A DNA stretch of 11,351 bases from an uncultured Pseudomonadota bacterium (GTDB taxonomy: Bacteria > Pseudomonadota > Gammaproteobacteria > Burkholderiales > Burkholderiaceae): the NCBI GenBank assembly GCA_946480245.1, contig CAMLIZ010000150.1, positions 1 to 11,351 of the forward strand. The letters are read 5' to 3'. The notes beneath the pieces are model-generated. The model searched no databases and had not been told where the DNA came from. It saw only the letters and a list, made by a program, of their open reading frames with translations. The position numbers and the translations under genes were made by a program. Shown piece by piece: positions 1 to 8,242 of this stretch. Each line of letters begins with the position of its first letter. Within the stretch, counting starts at the first letter, position 1.

Positions 1-1
1 T

Positions 2-1033
<1,032 letters not shown>

Positions 1034-1057
1034 CGGCAGCCCTGAGGGGGGCCGCGG

Positions 1058-4000
1058 TCAGGCCGCCTGCGTGCGCTGCCCGAAGGCCAGGTGCCACAGC
1101 CAGCGCGCGCCGCGCACGCTGGTGCGCCACACGAAGCGCAGCAGCACCAAGGTGGCCAGCGCCTCGAGGATCGTGGCCACGAAGGCCAGCGCCGGATTCC
1201 AGCGCGCCAGCCGGCTGCGCAGCTTGGCCAGCGCGCGGTCGCGCCAGATCTCGATGCTGTCGTAGAAGCTGGGAATCACCAGCAGCGTGAGGAAGGTGGA
1301 GGTGATCACGCCGCCGATGATGGCCACCGCCATCGGGCGGTAGAACTCGCCGCCTTCACCCACGCCCACGGCCACCGGCATCATGCCGGCGATCAGCGCA
1401 AAGGTGGTCATCAGGATCGGTCGCAGGCGGCGCTGGCCGGCGGCGATCAAGGCTTCTTCGCGCGGCATGCCGTCGGCCTCGCGCACGCGTGCGGCGTCGA
1501 GCAGCAGGATCGCGTTCTTGGCCACCAGGCCCACCAGCATGATGATGCCGATGAAGCTCATCAGGTTGAGCGTGCTGTGCGTGATCAGCAGCGCCAGCAC
1601 CACGCCGATCGGCGTGAACAGCAAGGACAGCATCACGGGAATAGGCGCGGTGAACGAGCCGAACTGCATCACCAGCACGAGGTACATCAGCACGATGCCC
1701 ATCACCAGCGCGATGCCCATCTGGCTGAACACCTCTTGCTGGTCCTTGGAGGCGCCGCCGAGCTCGAGGCCGTAGCCCGGCGGGTAGTTCATCGCCTTGG
1801 CGATCTTGATCGCGTCGGAGGTCACCTCGCCGGGCGAGCGGCCCTGCGCGTTGGCGGTGACGGCGATCATGCGCTTGCCGTCGGAGTGCTGGATCTGCGA
1901 GGGGCCCTTGCCGACCGTGACGGTGGCGATCTGGTCCAGCGGCACGATGGCGCCGGTGTTGCTCACCGCGATCGGCAGGCGCTCGATGTTGCTCGCGTCC
2001 ACGCGGTCGTCGGGATGCAGGCGCACCGCCACGTCGCGCGTCTCGCCGGTCGGGTCCACCCAGTCGCCGGCCTCGATGCCGGCGAAGGCCACGCGCAGCG
2101 TCTGCGCCGCGTCGTTCACCGAGATGCCCAGTGCATTGGCCAGCCCCCGGTTGAGCTCGATCTTCAGCTCGTCCTGCGGATCCTGCTCCGACAGGCCCAC
2201 GTCCACCGCGCCGGGCACCTTGCGCAGCTTGTCCATGAACTCGTTGGTGATGGCCTGCAGCTTGCGTGAGTCGGCGCCGTGGAAGCGGATCTGCACCGGC
2301 TTCTGCGCGCCGTTGTTCAGGTCGTCGAGCACGGTGTACTCGGCGCCCACCAGCCGCGCCACGCGCGAGCGCAGCTCGGCGGCGATCTCCACCGCCGAGC
2401 GCTTGCGCTCGGTGCTCTTGCCGATGTCCACGTAGATGCGGCCGCCGTTGGGGTTGATGTAGGCGTTGGTGGCCTTGGTCTCGGGCATCTCGCGCGCCTG
2501 GCGCGCGGCCGCCTCGAGCTTGAGCCGTGCGTACTCCAGGCTGCTGCTGGGCGGCGTGCGCACCTCGATCGCGATCGTGCCCCAGTCGCCGGCGGGCAGG
2601 AAGCTGGAGCCGCCGAACTTGCCGAACAGCCCGATCGCGCCCACCAGGCTGGCGAGCGTGAACACGAACATCCACGCACGATGGTGCAGCGCCCACGCCA
2701 CCACCTTGCCATAGCGCTCGGCCTGCTGGTCGAACCAGTGGTTGAAGTGCGTGAGCAAGCGCCCGAACCCGCGGTGCTGCGCATGCTGGTGCCCCGGCGG
2801 ATCACCCCAGAACGCGCTCAGCATCGGGTCGAGCGTGAAGCTGATGAACAGGCTCACCATCACCGACGCCACCACCGTGAGCGCGAAAGGCCGGAACCAT
2901 TCGCCCGACACGCCGGGCATGAACGCCACCGGCACGAACACCGCGACGATCGAGAAGGTGGTGGCCGCTACGGCCAGGCCGATCTCGGCCGTGCCGCGCA
3001 GCGCCGCGGTGCGGCGGTCCTCGCCCATTTCCATGTGGCGCACGATGTTCTCGCGTACCACGATCGCGTCGTCGATCAGCACGCCGATGGCCAGCGACAG
3101 GCCGAGCAGCGTCATGAAGTTGAGCGTGAAGCCGCACAGCCACACCGCGATGAAGGCTGCGATCACCGAGGTAGGCAGGCTCAGCGCCGTGATCAGCGTG
3201 GAGCGCCACGAATTGAGGAAGGCGTAGACCACGAAGATCGTCAGGCCGGCGCCGAAGATCAGCGCGTGCACCACGTTGTCCAGGCTGTTCTCGGCGTCCT
3301 TGCCGCCGTCCTGCGTGACTTCGAGCGTGGTGCCCTTGGGCAGCGTCTTGCCGATCTCGGCCACCAGCTTGCGCACGTCCTCCGCCACCGACACGGTGGA
3401 GGCGTCGCGCGCGCGCGTGATCGACAGGCCCACATTGGGATGCCCGTTGCGCGCGCTGAAGCTGGTGAGCTCGGCGAAGCCGTCCTGCACGGTGGCCAGC
3501 TGGCCCAGGCGCACCACGTCGTCGCCGCGCCGGCGCACCACCACCTGCTCGAACTGCGCCGGCGAATCGATGCGCCCGACGAGGCGGATGCTCTGGTCCT
3601 CCAGCTCGCCGCGCACCTTGCCCACCGGCGCGGTGGTGTTCTGGTTGCGCAGTGCCTGCACCACCTCGGCCACCGAGATGTTGTACTCGCGCAGCTTCTC
3701 CGCGTGCAGCAACACCGACAGCTCGCGCTGCAAGGCGCCGTTGACGTTGACGGTGGCCACGCCGGGCAGGCCGCGGAAGCGGTCGGCCAGCTGGTCTTCG
3801 GCCAGGCGCGAGATCTCGGCGTGCGTCTGCGTGGACGAGGCCAGCGCCAGCTGCATGATCGGCTCGGCCGACGGGTCCACCCGCTGCAGCACCGGCTCGC
3901 GAATCTCGGTGGGCAGCTTGTAGCGCACCGTGCCGATCGCGTTGCGCACCTCGTCGGCGGCCTCGACCATGTTCTTGCTGAACTTGAAGATCATCACGAT

Positions 4001-4270
4001 CTGGGCCTGGCTCTCGCTCGCGGTCGAGCGCACCTCGTCCACGCCGGAGATGCTCTGCAATGCCTTCTCGATGCGGTTGATCACCTCGCGTTCCACGGTC
4101 TCGGGCGACGCGCCGGGGTACGGGATGGTGACCACCAGCACGGGCTGCTGGACGTCGGGGATCTGGTTCACGCGCAGCTTGCTGAGCGCGAGCAGCCCGA
4201 GGCACATCAGCGCGATCACGATCACGATCGCGGCCACCGGCCGCTTGATGCTGAAGTCGGAGAGGAACAT
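1058..4270 (-). CDS. RND multidrug efflux permease, HAE1/MdtB-MdtC/AcrB type, inner membrane
   Basis: The 1070-residue protein is a proton-driven exporter that works as a trimer in the inner membrane with a periplasmic adaptor and an outer-membrane channel. It has the full RND plan: TM1 at about 10-30 after the typical start [12 protein letters not shown], a large periplasmic loop (about 35-335), TM2-TM6 (about 338-488), a second loop (about 555-848) and TM8-TM12 (about 850-1003). The proton-relay residues are present: Asp400-Asp401 in TM4 ([15 protein letters not shown]) and Lys918 in TM10 ([12 protein letters not shown]). The stretch [14 protein letters not shown] and the TM11-TM12 region resemble MdtB/MdtC-type pumps. 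Substrates cannot be read from sequence, but heavy-metal (CzcA) type is less likely. The start follows a Shine-Dalgarno GAGGT overlapping the adaptor's stop, so translation is probably coupled. About 65 residues follow TM12, with an extra hydrophobic stretch at about 1028-1046. A His-rich stretch (494-511) lies between TM6 and TM7. Confidence 0.96.
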   Translation of the reverse strand: MFLSDFSIKRPVAAIVIVIALMCLGLLALSKLRVNQIPDVQQPVLVVTIPYPGASPETVEREVINRIEKALQSISGVDEVRSTASESQAQIVMIFKFSKNMVEAADEVRNAIGTVRYKLPTEIREPVLQRVDPSAEPIMQLALASSTQTHAEISRLAEDQLADRFRGLPGVATVNVNGALQRELSVLLHAEKLREYNISVAEVVQALRNQNTTAPVGKVRGELEDQSIRLVGRIDSPAQFEQVVVRRRGDDVVRLGQLATVQDGFAELTSFSARNGHPNVGLSITRARDASTVSVAEDVRKLVAEIGKTLPKGTTLEVTQDGGKDAENSLDNVVHALIFGAGLTIFVVYAFLNSWRSTLITALSLPTSVIAAFIAVWLCGFTLNFMTLLGLSLAIGVLIDDAIVVRENIVRHMEMGEDRRTAALRGTAEIGLAVAATTFSIVAVFVPVAFMPGVSGEWFRPFALTVVASVMVSLFISFTLDPMLSAFWGDPPGHQHAQHRGFGRLLTHFNHWFDQQAERYGKVVAWALHHRAWMFVFTLASLVGAIGLFGKFGGSSFLPAGDWGTIAIEVRTPPSSSLEYARLKLEAAARQAREMPETKATNAYINPNGGRIYVDIGKSTERKRSAVEIAAELRSRVARLVGAEYTVLDDLNNGAQKPVQIRFHGADSRKLQAITNEFMDKLRKVPGAVDVGLSEQDPQDELKIELNRGLANALGISVNDAAQTLRVAFAGIEAGDWVDPTGETRDVAVRLHPDDRVDASNIERLPIAVSNTGAIVPLDQIATVTVGKGPSQIQHSDGKRMIAVTANAQGRSPGEVTSDAIKIAKAMNYPPGYGLELGGASKDQQEVFSQMGIALVMGIVLMYLVLVMQFGSFTAPIPVMLSLLFTPIGVVLALLITHSTLNLMSFIGIIMLVGLVAKNAILLLDAARVREADGMPREEALIAAGQRRLRPILMTTFALIAGMMPVAVGVGEGGEFYRPMAVAIIGGVITSTFLTLLVIPSFYDSIEIWRDRALAKLRSRLARWNPALAFVATILEALATLVLLRFVWRTSVRGARWLWHLAFGQRTQAA

Positions 4271-4274
4271 GGTG

Positions 4275-5438
4275 CTACCTCATCGCCGCACTCGACGCGG
4301 CGGCCGTGGCGGTGGCGCTGCCCAGCTCCACCTTCTGGCCGTCGACGAGGTTGCTGCCGGGATTGCGCAGCACGCGGTCGCCTTGGGCCAGGCCGGTCTT
4401 GATCGGGAACTCGCCGGTGCGCGCATCGCGCTCGCCGAGCTGCACGGCCACCTTCTGCAGCGTGCGGTCCTTCACACGCCACACATAGGCCTGGCTGCCG
4501 TCGCGCACGATCGACGCCGGCGGCAGCGCGAGCGCCTGGCCGCCGTTGGCCGCGTCGCCGCTGTGGATGCGGCCTTCGGCGTACAGCCCGGCCACGCGCG
4601 GTGCCGTGCTGGGGTCGGCAAACGAGACCAGCACTTCCACCTGGCGCGTGGTGGGGTCGGCGGAGGCGTCGACGCGCTTGATCTTGCCGCCGAACTGCTG
4701 GTCCGGGTAGCCGTTGACGCGGAAGCTCACGTCCTGGCCGACGCGGATCTCGTGCATGCGGTCGGCCGACACCGTGCCCTCGAAGCGCATGCTCGCCGGG
4801 TCGATCACCTTCAGCAGCTCCTTGCCGACTTGCGCGGTGTCGCCGGGCGACACCTTGCGGTCGCTCACCACGCCATCGAACGGTGCGCGCACCTCGGTGC
4901 GCTGCAGCTGCTGGCGCGCACTGGCCGCGCGCGCCTTGGCCGCCACCAGCTCGCTTTGCGTGCTGTTGCGGCGCACCTGCGCGTCCTCCAGCGCCTGCAT
5001 CGAGGTCATGCCCTGCGCCTGCAGCGTCTTCAGGCGCTCGACCTGCCGCTGCGCCTGCTCGAAGGCCTGGCCGGCCGCGCGCACCGCCTCGTCGGCCGAG
5101 GCCAGGCTTTCGCGCAGCGCGTTGTCGTCCAGCCGCACCAGCAGGTCGCCGCGGTGCACCGGCTCGCCGTTCTCCTTGAGCACCTGCATCACCACCGCCG
5201 GCACCTCGGCGCGCAGGTCGGCGCGGCGTTCGGGCTGAATCGAGCCGGTGATCACCGCGCCCTGAGCCTGGTCGCCCGTGTCGAGGGTGCGCAGGTCTTC
5301 GGGTGCCAGCAGCAGGCTGGGGGCGGAGGCCGCGGCCTCCGCCGGGGCCGGCGTGATGGCCGGAGCGGGCGAGCTGCCCTTGTTGCAGGCCGCCAGCACG
5401 CAGGTCGCGAGGGCGGCAAGAAGGAGGTGGCGGCGCAT
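4275..5438 (-). CDS. RND efflux periplasmic adaptor (membrane fusion protein), lipoprotein
   Basis: The 387-residue protein is the adaptor that links the RND permease encoded just downstream to an outer-membrane channel. The N-terminus MRRHLLLAALATCVLAAC is a lipoprotein signal with lipobox L-A-A-C, so Cys18 is the expected lipidated residue. Asn19 and Lys20 follow; the Lys at +3 recalls MexA. After a Pro/Ala linker come the first half of a barrel-sandwich (lipoyl-like) domain (about 72-107), an alpha-helical hairpin likely to be coiled coil (about 108-180, rich in Ala, Gln, Arg), the second lipoyl half with RAPFDGVVSDRKVSPGD (184-200), a beta-barrel (about 215-290) and a membrane-proximal domain (about 300-372). 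A low-complexity Ala/Ser tail ends it. Length and order fit AcrA/MexA/MdtA proteins. It is first in the operon. Only a weak ribosome site precedes the ATG, but the signal peptide begins exactly there. No TetR, MarR or LysR gene lies beside it. Confidence 0.95.
   Translation of the reverse strand: MRRHLLLAALATCVLAACNKGSSPAPAITPAPAEAAASAPSLLLAPEDLRTLDTGDQAQGAVITGSIQPERRADLRAEVPAVVMQVLKENGEPVHRGDLLVRLDDNALRESLASADEAVRAAGQAFEQAQRQVERLKTLQAQGMTSMQALEDAQVRRNSTQSELVAAKARAASARQQLQRTEVRAPFDGVVSDRKVSPGDTAQVGKELLKVIDPASMRFEGTVSADRMHEIRVGQDVSFRVNGYPDQQFGGKIKRVDASADPTTRQVEVLVSFADPSTAPRVAGLYAEGRIHSGDAANGGQALALPPASIVRDGSQAYVWRVKDRTLQKVAVQLGERDARTGEFPIKTGLAQGDRVLRNPGSNLVDGQKVELGSATATAAASSAAMR
4277..4281 (-). 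promoter_or_regulatory. Shine-Dalgarno of the RND permease, overlapping the adaptor stop
   Basis: On the minus strand GAGGT overlaps the last codons and first stop base of the adaptor gene (ATG AGG TAG) and sits six bases before the permease ATG. The two coding regions are four bases apart. A ribosome ending on the adaptor would therefore uncover or reuse this site, which supports the permease start at 4270 and coupled, balanced synthesis. Confidence 0.8.
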
Positions 5439-5515
5439 CGGGGAAACCGCTTGTGGCGGATCGTGGAATGGGTCGAGCGCGGCAGCTTACCGCAGTGCCC
5501 GTGCGCGACCTATGG

Positions 5516-5543
5516 TTGCCGCCCCCGATGAGACGGGTGGCAA
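5516..5543. promoter_or_regulatory. Imperfect inverted repeat upstream of the efflux operon (candidate operator or terminator)
   Basis: Arms TTGCCGCCC (5516-5524) and GGGTGGCAA (5535-5543) pair at eight of nine positions, with a G-T wobble at the other, around a ten-base spacer. The repeat lies 78 bases upstream of the adaptor start and 54 bases beyond the stop of the small STAS-like gene. It could be an operator for an unlinked repressor of the pump or part of the transcription end of the unit above. No T-run follows. I could not place a convincing -35/-10 pair nearby. Confidence 0.3.
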
Positions 5544-5560
5544 GAACGCGGGGGCGAAAT

Positions 5561-5574
5561 GCCGCTTTGGCGGC
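5561..5574 (-). terminator. Short hairpin after the STAS-like gene, weak terminator candidate
   Basis: On the minus strand GCCGC-CAAA-GCGGC forms a five-base-pair stem with a four-base loop and is followed by ATTTC. It begins 22 bases after the stop codon of the small gene that ends the three-gene unit. Position and short T-run fit a weak intrinsic terminator, but such short GC stems are common in DNA of this composition. Confidence 0.3.
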
Positions 5575-5596
5575 GTGAGCGGGAGGCGCCGAGACC

Positions 5597-6019
5597 TCAG
5601 AACACGCTCAGCGGCGCGCTCACCGAATGCGCCGCGCCGGCCAGCCAGCGCAGCGCGGCGGCCTCATCGTCGAACACCGCCAGAGGCAAGCCGCGGTCCG
5701 CGGCCAGCTTCTCGGCGAAGCGGCTGTGCGGACGGCTGCGTGCGTTCAAGTCGACTTGCGCGATGCGGCGTACGTTGACCGGCACCGTCTGCGCCAGGTG
5801 GTCGACGGTGCAGTACACAGCGGCGGTGGACAGCCATCCGGTGAGGTGCGAGATCAGCAGCACCTGCTGCAGGCGGTGCGCGCGGCATTCATCGAACGCC
5901 CGGTCCCAGCAGGCCAGGATGTCGAGCGCCATGTCGGCGTCGCTGGAAGAGCGCTCGCCGGTCACCTCGACGCGCAGCGTGACGCCGTCGTGTCTCCACT
6001 GCATGCCGTAGGTGTCCAT
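5597..6019 (-). CDS. Small STAS/SpoIIAA-like protein of unknown function
   Basis: The 140-residue protein has no signal peptide or membrane segment, so it is probably cytoplasmic. A longer open frame runs upstream, but the start chosen here (MDTYGMQW) follows a strong GGAGG six bases before the ATG and begins 17 bases after the lipoprotein's stop. The order of segments suggests a STAS/SpoIIAA-like alpha-beta fold: an initial strand (about 12-20), a helix with many Asp, Ala and Trp residues (about 28-47), a strand QQVLLISHL (51-59), GWLS and a helix (about 61-77), a strand RRIAQVDL (84-91), a helix (about 98-109), a strand LPLAVF (111-116) and the final helix DDEAAALRWL (117-126). The EAAALRWL ending is typical of small STAS/SEC14-like proteins in proteobacteria. 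Those families include anti-anti-sigma factors and many uncharacterised members. I see no clear phosphorylatable Ser/Thr motif. The fold is an inference and the role is unknown; it is the last gene of the unit. Confidence 0.72.
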   Translation of the reverse strand: MDTYGMQWRHDGVTLRVEVTGERSSSDADMALDILACWDRAFDECRAHRLQQVLLISHLTGWLSTAAVYCTVDHLAQTVPVNVRRIAQVDLNARSRPHSRFAEKLAADRGLPLAVFDDEAAALRWLAGAAHSVSAPLSVF

Positions 6020-6025
6020 CGCGTG

Positions 6026-6030
6026 CCTCC
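6026..6030 (-). promoter_or_regulatory. Strong Shine-Dalgarno that fixes the start of the STAS-like gene
   Basis: Minus-strand GGAGG lies six bases before the ATG at 6019. It argues strongly for this start over the long upstream extension of the same frame, which overlaps the lipoprotein gene and has the Arg/Pro/His-rich composition of a shadow frame. Confidence 0.75.
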
Positions 6031-6036
6031 TTGCGG

Positions 6037-7224
6037 CTAAGGGAAGGTGAAGTCGGTCGTCGTCGTGGCGCCGCTGGCCAGCGTGAGCGGCCCGGCCGTC
6101 TTCACCGCGCCGCCGGAAGTGGCGCGCAGCGTGTAGTGCGCGGCCACCGGCGTGTCGGCCGTGAAGGCGAGCGTGCCGGGCAGCGGCTGGTAGGGCGCCA
6201 CCATGGGTGCTGCCACCGGCAGCGCGTACTGATAGGCGCCGCTCACGGAATCGACCGGACCCGCGGCCAGCTCGATCGTCTCGCCGTTGCTCAGGGTCTG
6301 CAGCACATCGACCATCGCGTCGACCGGCGTGACGCCGGTGCTCACGGCGCCTGCGGCGTTGCCGCTCGCCGCCGTGGGCGGCAGCAGCCCGGTGAGCGCG
6401 GTGTTCAGCGAGGTCACGGTGTCGGCCGTCACCGGCACGCCGGTAACCACCGCGGTGGCGCGGCCGGGTGCGGCGAGCACGAGGTCGTAGGTGCCGGGCG
6501 GTACCTGCTTGAGCAGGAAGCCGCCACTGCCATCGGGCATCGTGCTGCGCACCACTGCGCCTGCCTGCTGCAGCGACACGCTGGTGCCAGGTCCGACGAG
6601 CGCGGCGTTGACAAAGCCGCTCACGCCGGACACGAAGTTCGGCATCGCGCTGACCACCGGCTTCAGCAGGTACTTGCCGGAGTTGCCCGCATGCACCACC
6701 GACTTGCAGGCGTTGAAGTCGATCACCACGTCGGCCAGCTGGTTGGGGGCCACGTCGACGTCGAGGTTGAGCTTCACGCCGCTTTGCTGGCCGCTGGGTG
6801 TGGTGAGCGGCGTCTCGGCGGCGCCGGTGGGCACCACCGAGTTGGCCAGCGGCGCGGCGGCGCTGTTGTCCGCCAGCACCAGGCGCATCTGCGTGTAGTG
6901 GCCGGCCGGCAGCGGCGTCTGCCCCAGCGTGTCGAGCACGCCATTGGTCAGCGTGAGCAGGTCCATGCGATGCGGCGCGGCCGGCGTGATGTCGACCCAG
7001 CCGCTGTCGGAGTCGCCGGCGGTGGCGCTCTGGTTCACGCGCACCTTCAGCACGGTGATGTTGACCGCGTCGTAGCCGCAGGCAGGGGCGTCGCTCACCG
7101 ACACCTGCATCGTGCCCATCGCGACACCGGTGCCGCCGATGCCGCCGTCGCCGCCGCCGCCGCAGCCTGTTAGCGCAAGAAGCGTGAGGGCCGCAAGGCC
7201 AAGGGGTCGATGGAGAAAGGTCAT
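6037..7224 (-). CDS. DUF4382 domain lipoprotein with carboxypeptidase-regulatory-like domain
   Basis: The 395-residue protein is predicted to be exported and lipid-anchored. The signal MTFLHRPLGLAALTLLALTGC has lipobox L-T-G-C, so Cys21 is the anchor, followed by a flexible Gly-rich tether (GGGGDGGIGGTG). No Asp at +2 suggests the outer membrane by the classical Lol rule. Residues about 37-192 look like DUF4382: TMQVSVSDAP, VNITVLKVRV, WVDITP, MDLLTLTNGVLDTLG, PAGHYTQMRLVL, NSVVPTGAAETPL, TPSGQQSGVKL and LADVVIDFNACKSVVHAGNS. Residues about 198-277 look like a carboxypeptidase-regulatory-like beta-sandwich with the PPGTYDLVL motif. A third beta-rich part (about 284-395) ends in TTTTDFTFP. Two cysteines (49 and 173) could pair in the periplasm. 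No catalytic site is visible, so a binding or structural role is likely. The start overlaps the DUF6502 stop by four bases (ATGA) and has GAGGT five bases upstream, so translation is coupled. Confidence 0.92.
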   Translation of the reverse strand: MTFLHRPLGLAALTLLALTGCGGGGDGGIGGTGVAMGTMQVSVSDAPACGYDAVNITVLKVRVNQSATAGDSDSGWVDITPAAPHRMDLLTLTNGVLDTLGQTPLPAGHYTQMRLVLADNSAAAPLANSVVPTGAAETPLTTPSGQQSGVKLNLDVDVAPNQLADVVIDFNACKSVVHAGNSGKYLLKPVVSAMPNFVSGVSGFVNAALVGPGTSVSLQQAGAVVRSTMPDGSGGFLLKQVPPGTYDLVLAAPGRATAVVTGVPVTADTVTSLNTALTGLLPPTAASGNAAGAVSTGVTPVDAMVDVLQTLSNGETIELAAGPVDSVSGAYQYALPVAAPMVAPYQPLPGTLAFTADTPVAAHYTLRATSGGAVKTAGPLTLASGATTTTDFTFP

Positions 7225-8069
7225 GTCGAACCTCGGGAGTCGGAATCGGTAAGAGCGGTGGGGTGCTCGAAGTAGTAGATGCCCAGGCCCACGGAGGCGG
7301 GGCGATCGTCGCCATGCAGGTCGGGGTCGGCCGCCGGCTGCTCGGCCAGCCAGTTGTCCAGCCGCTCGAGCAGCTGTTGCGCCTGCTCGGCGCTGCGGCG
7401 GCGGAACTCCTCGGCGACGGCGGCGGGCACGCGGTGGTACATCACCTTGCGCTGGAAGCGGGGGTCGCGTGCGCCGCGCTCGACGTTGTGGTCGATGGTG
7501 TCGATCAGGCCGGCCACGTCCACGCCGAGGATCGCCAGCTTCTGCAAGGTGTCCTGTTGCGGCACGTAGGCACGCTGGCGCAGCTCGATGTGGCCGTCCT
7601 CGGTGCGGCGCACGGCGCCCACGCGCAGCAGCTCGTCGAGCACCGCACGCACCGGCATGTCGCCGCTGTGCGCCTTGACGAGCGCCGCGAAGCTGAAGTC
7701 ACCCTCGGTGGGCAGGGGCCGCGGCTGGCCGCTGTCGTCGTGGTAGCGCGGCTCTCGCACCCAGGCGGTGAGCACGCGCGCGGCGCGGTTGTACTGCTGC
7801 GCGTCGTCGTCGGCAGCGGGGCGGGTCTCGTCGGTGAGGCGCTGCACCTCCTTGCGCGTCAGGCCCGTCAGGATGGAGGCGCGCGAGATCGTGGGCTTGC
7901 GGCCGGCCAGGCCGAACTCCTCGTTGGCCACCTCCACGTATACGCGCTTGGCCAGCTCTTCAAAGGCGGCGAACGGCACCGACTGACGCAACAGCATGCG
8001 CACGAGCGGGCGCAAGAGCTGCGCCGTGGCGGCCGTGAGGGCGCGCTTGAACGTGGGATGCATCGTCAT
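7221..8069 (-). CDS. DUF6502 family protein, possible DNA-binding regulator
   Basis: Starting from the ATG at 8069 the protein has 282 residues, with MTMHPTFKRAL at its N-terminus. No signal peptide or membrane segment is seen. It resembles DUF6502: a helix near the start (TAATAQLLRPLVRMLLRQ), VPFAAFEELAKRVYVEVA, then ISRASILTGLTRKEVQRL (residues 61-78). That last segment reads like a helix-turn-helix, with GLTRKEVQRL in the place of a recognition helix. A segment with YNRAARVLTAWVREPRY and the LP-x-EG-x-FSFAALVK pattern follows, then a region (about 170-270) with YHRVP and a long helical stretch. An alternative TTG start at 8105 would add 12 residues, but those bases are a -35 box, a palindrome and a -10 box, so I reject it. 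The ATG at 8063 is also possible. No Shine-Dalgarno precedes either ATG. The gene opens the three-gene unit. DNA binding is an inference; the family is uncharacterised. Confidence 0.85.
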   Translation of the reverse strand: MTMHPTFKRALTAATAQLLRPLVRMLLRQSVPFAAFEELAKRVYVEVANEEFGLAGRKPTISRASILTGLTRKEVQRLTDETRPAADDDAQQYNRAARVLTAWVREPRYHDDSGQPRPLPTEGDFSFAALVKAHSGDMPVRAVLDELLRVGAVRRTEDGHIELRQRAYVPQQDTLQKLAILGVDVAGLIDTIDHNVERGARDPRFQRKVMYHRVPAAVAEEFRRRSAEQAQQLLERLDNWLAEQPAADPDLHGDDRPASVGLGIYYFEHPTALTDSDSRGST

Positions 8070-8105
8070 TTTTGGGAATTTTGTCCCAAAGTTGAAAACC
8101 GTCAA
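8070..8105 (-). promoter_or_regulatory. Sigma-70-type promoter of the DUF6502 unit, leaderless start
   Basis: On the minus strand the -35 box TTGACG (8105-8100, five of six consensus bases) and the -10 box CAAAAT (8083-8078, four of six) are 16 bases apart. Transcription should begin about 6-9 bases after the -10 box, at or within a base or two of the ATG at 8069. The mRNA would then be leaderless, which fits the lack of a Shine-Dalgarno. This is an AT-rich patch in otherwise very GC-rich DNA. Confidence 0.6.
8071..8090. promoter_or_regulatory. Perfect inverted repeat around the -10 box, candidate operator
   Basis: Arms TTTGGGA (8071-8077) and TCCCAAA (8084-8090) are exact inverse complements. 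The six-base spacer (8078-8083) is the minus-strand -10 box CAAAAT. A dimeric protein bound here would cover the -10 box and start site and block RNA polymerase. It is most simply explained as autoregulation by the DUF6502 protein or control by an unlinked repressor. It could also form a weak RNA hairpin, but that would lie mostly upstream of the transcription start. Confidence 0.6.
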
Positions 8106-8242
8106 CCCCGGATTACCGCCAGTCGCCGTCGCCCCACCGAGCGCGTCTACGCCATCTGACGTATTCCGGCGCCCGCGTCATGTCCCTACTCTGAGCCCCG
8201 TCTTCTGCTGGCTTTCTTTCATCCCCCTGGAGCGTGACCGCC

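Noticed and set aside
2279..4402. 707-codon open frame on the plus strand opposite the RND permease
   Set aside because: Same GC-bias artefact: a His/Arg/Ala-rich product with no recognisable domain, lying opposite a clear, full-length RND permease.
3930..5531. 533-codon plus-strand open frame across the junction of the two efflux genes
   Set aside because: It is antisense to both efflux genes, has no ribosome site, and its product is low-complexity His/Arg/Ala/Leu sequence.
6020..7315. Upstream extension of the STAS-like frame to a 572-residue protein
   Set aside because: The extension overlaps the DUF4382 lipoprotein gene in another frame, is Arg/His/Gly-rich, and the strong GGAGG before the ATG at 6019 explains the real start.
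8070..8105. TTG start at 8105 for the DUF6502 protein
   Set aside because: The added codons coincide with the -35 box, palindrome and -10 box, and typical family sequence begins only at HPTFKRAL.
8106..8242. Sigma-54 promoter or NtrC site for the urea operon
   Set aside because: A TGGC at about 8210 has no GC at the required spacing of the -12 element, and no TGCAC-N-GTGCA-like site is present. No convincing sigma-70 pair was found either, so none is annotated.
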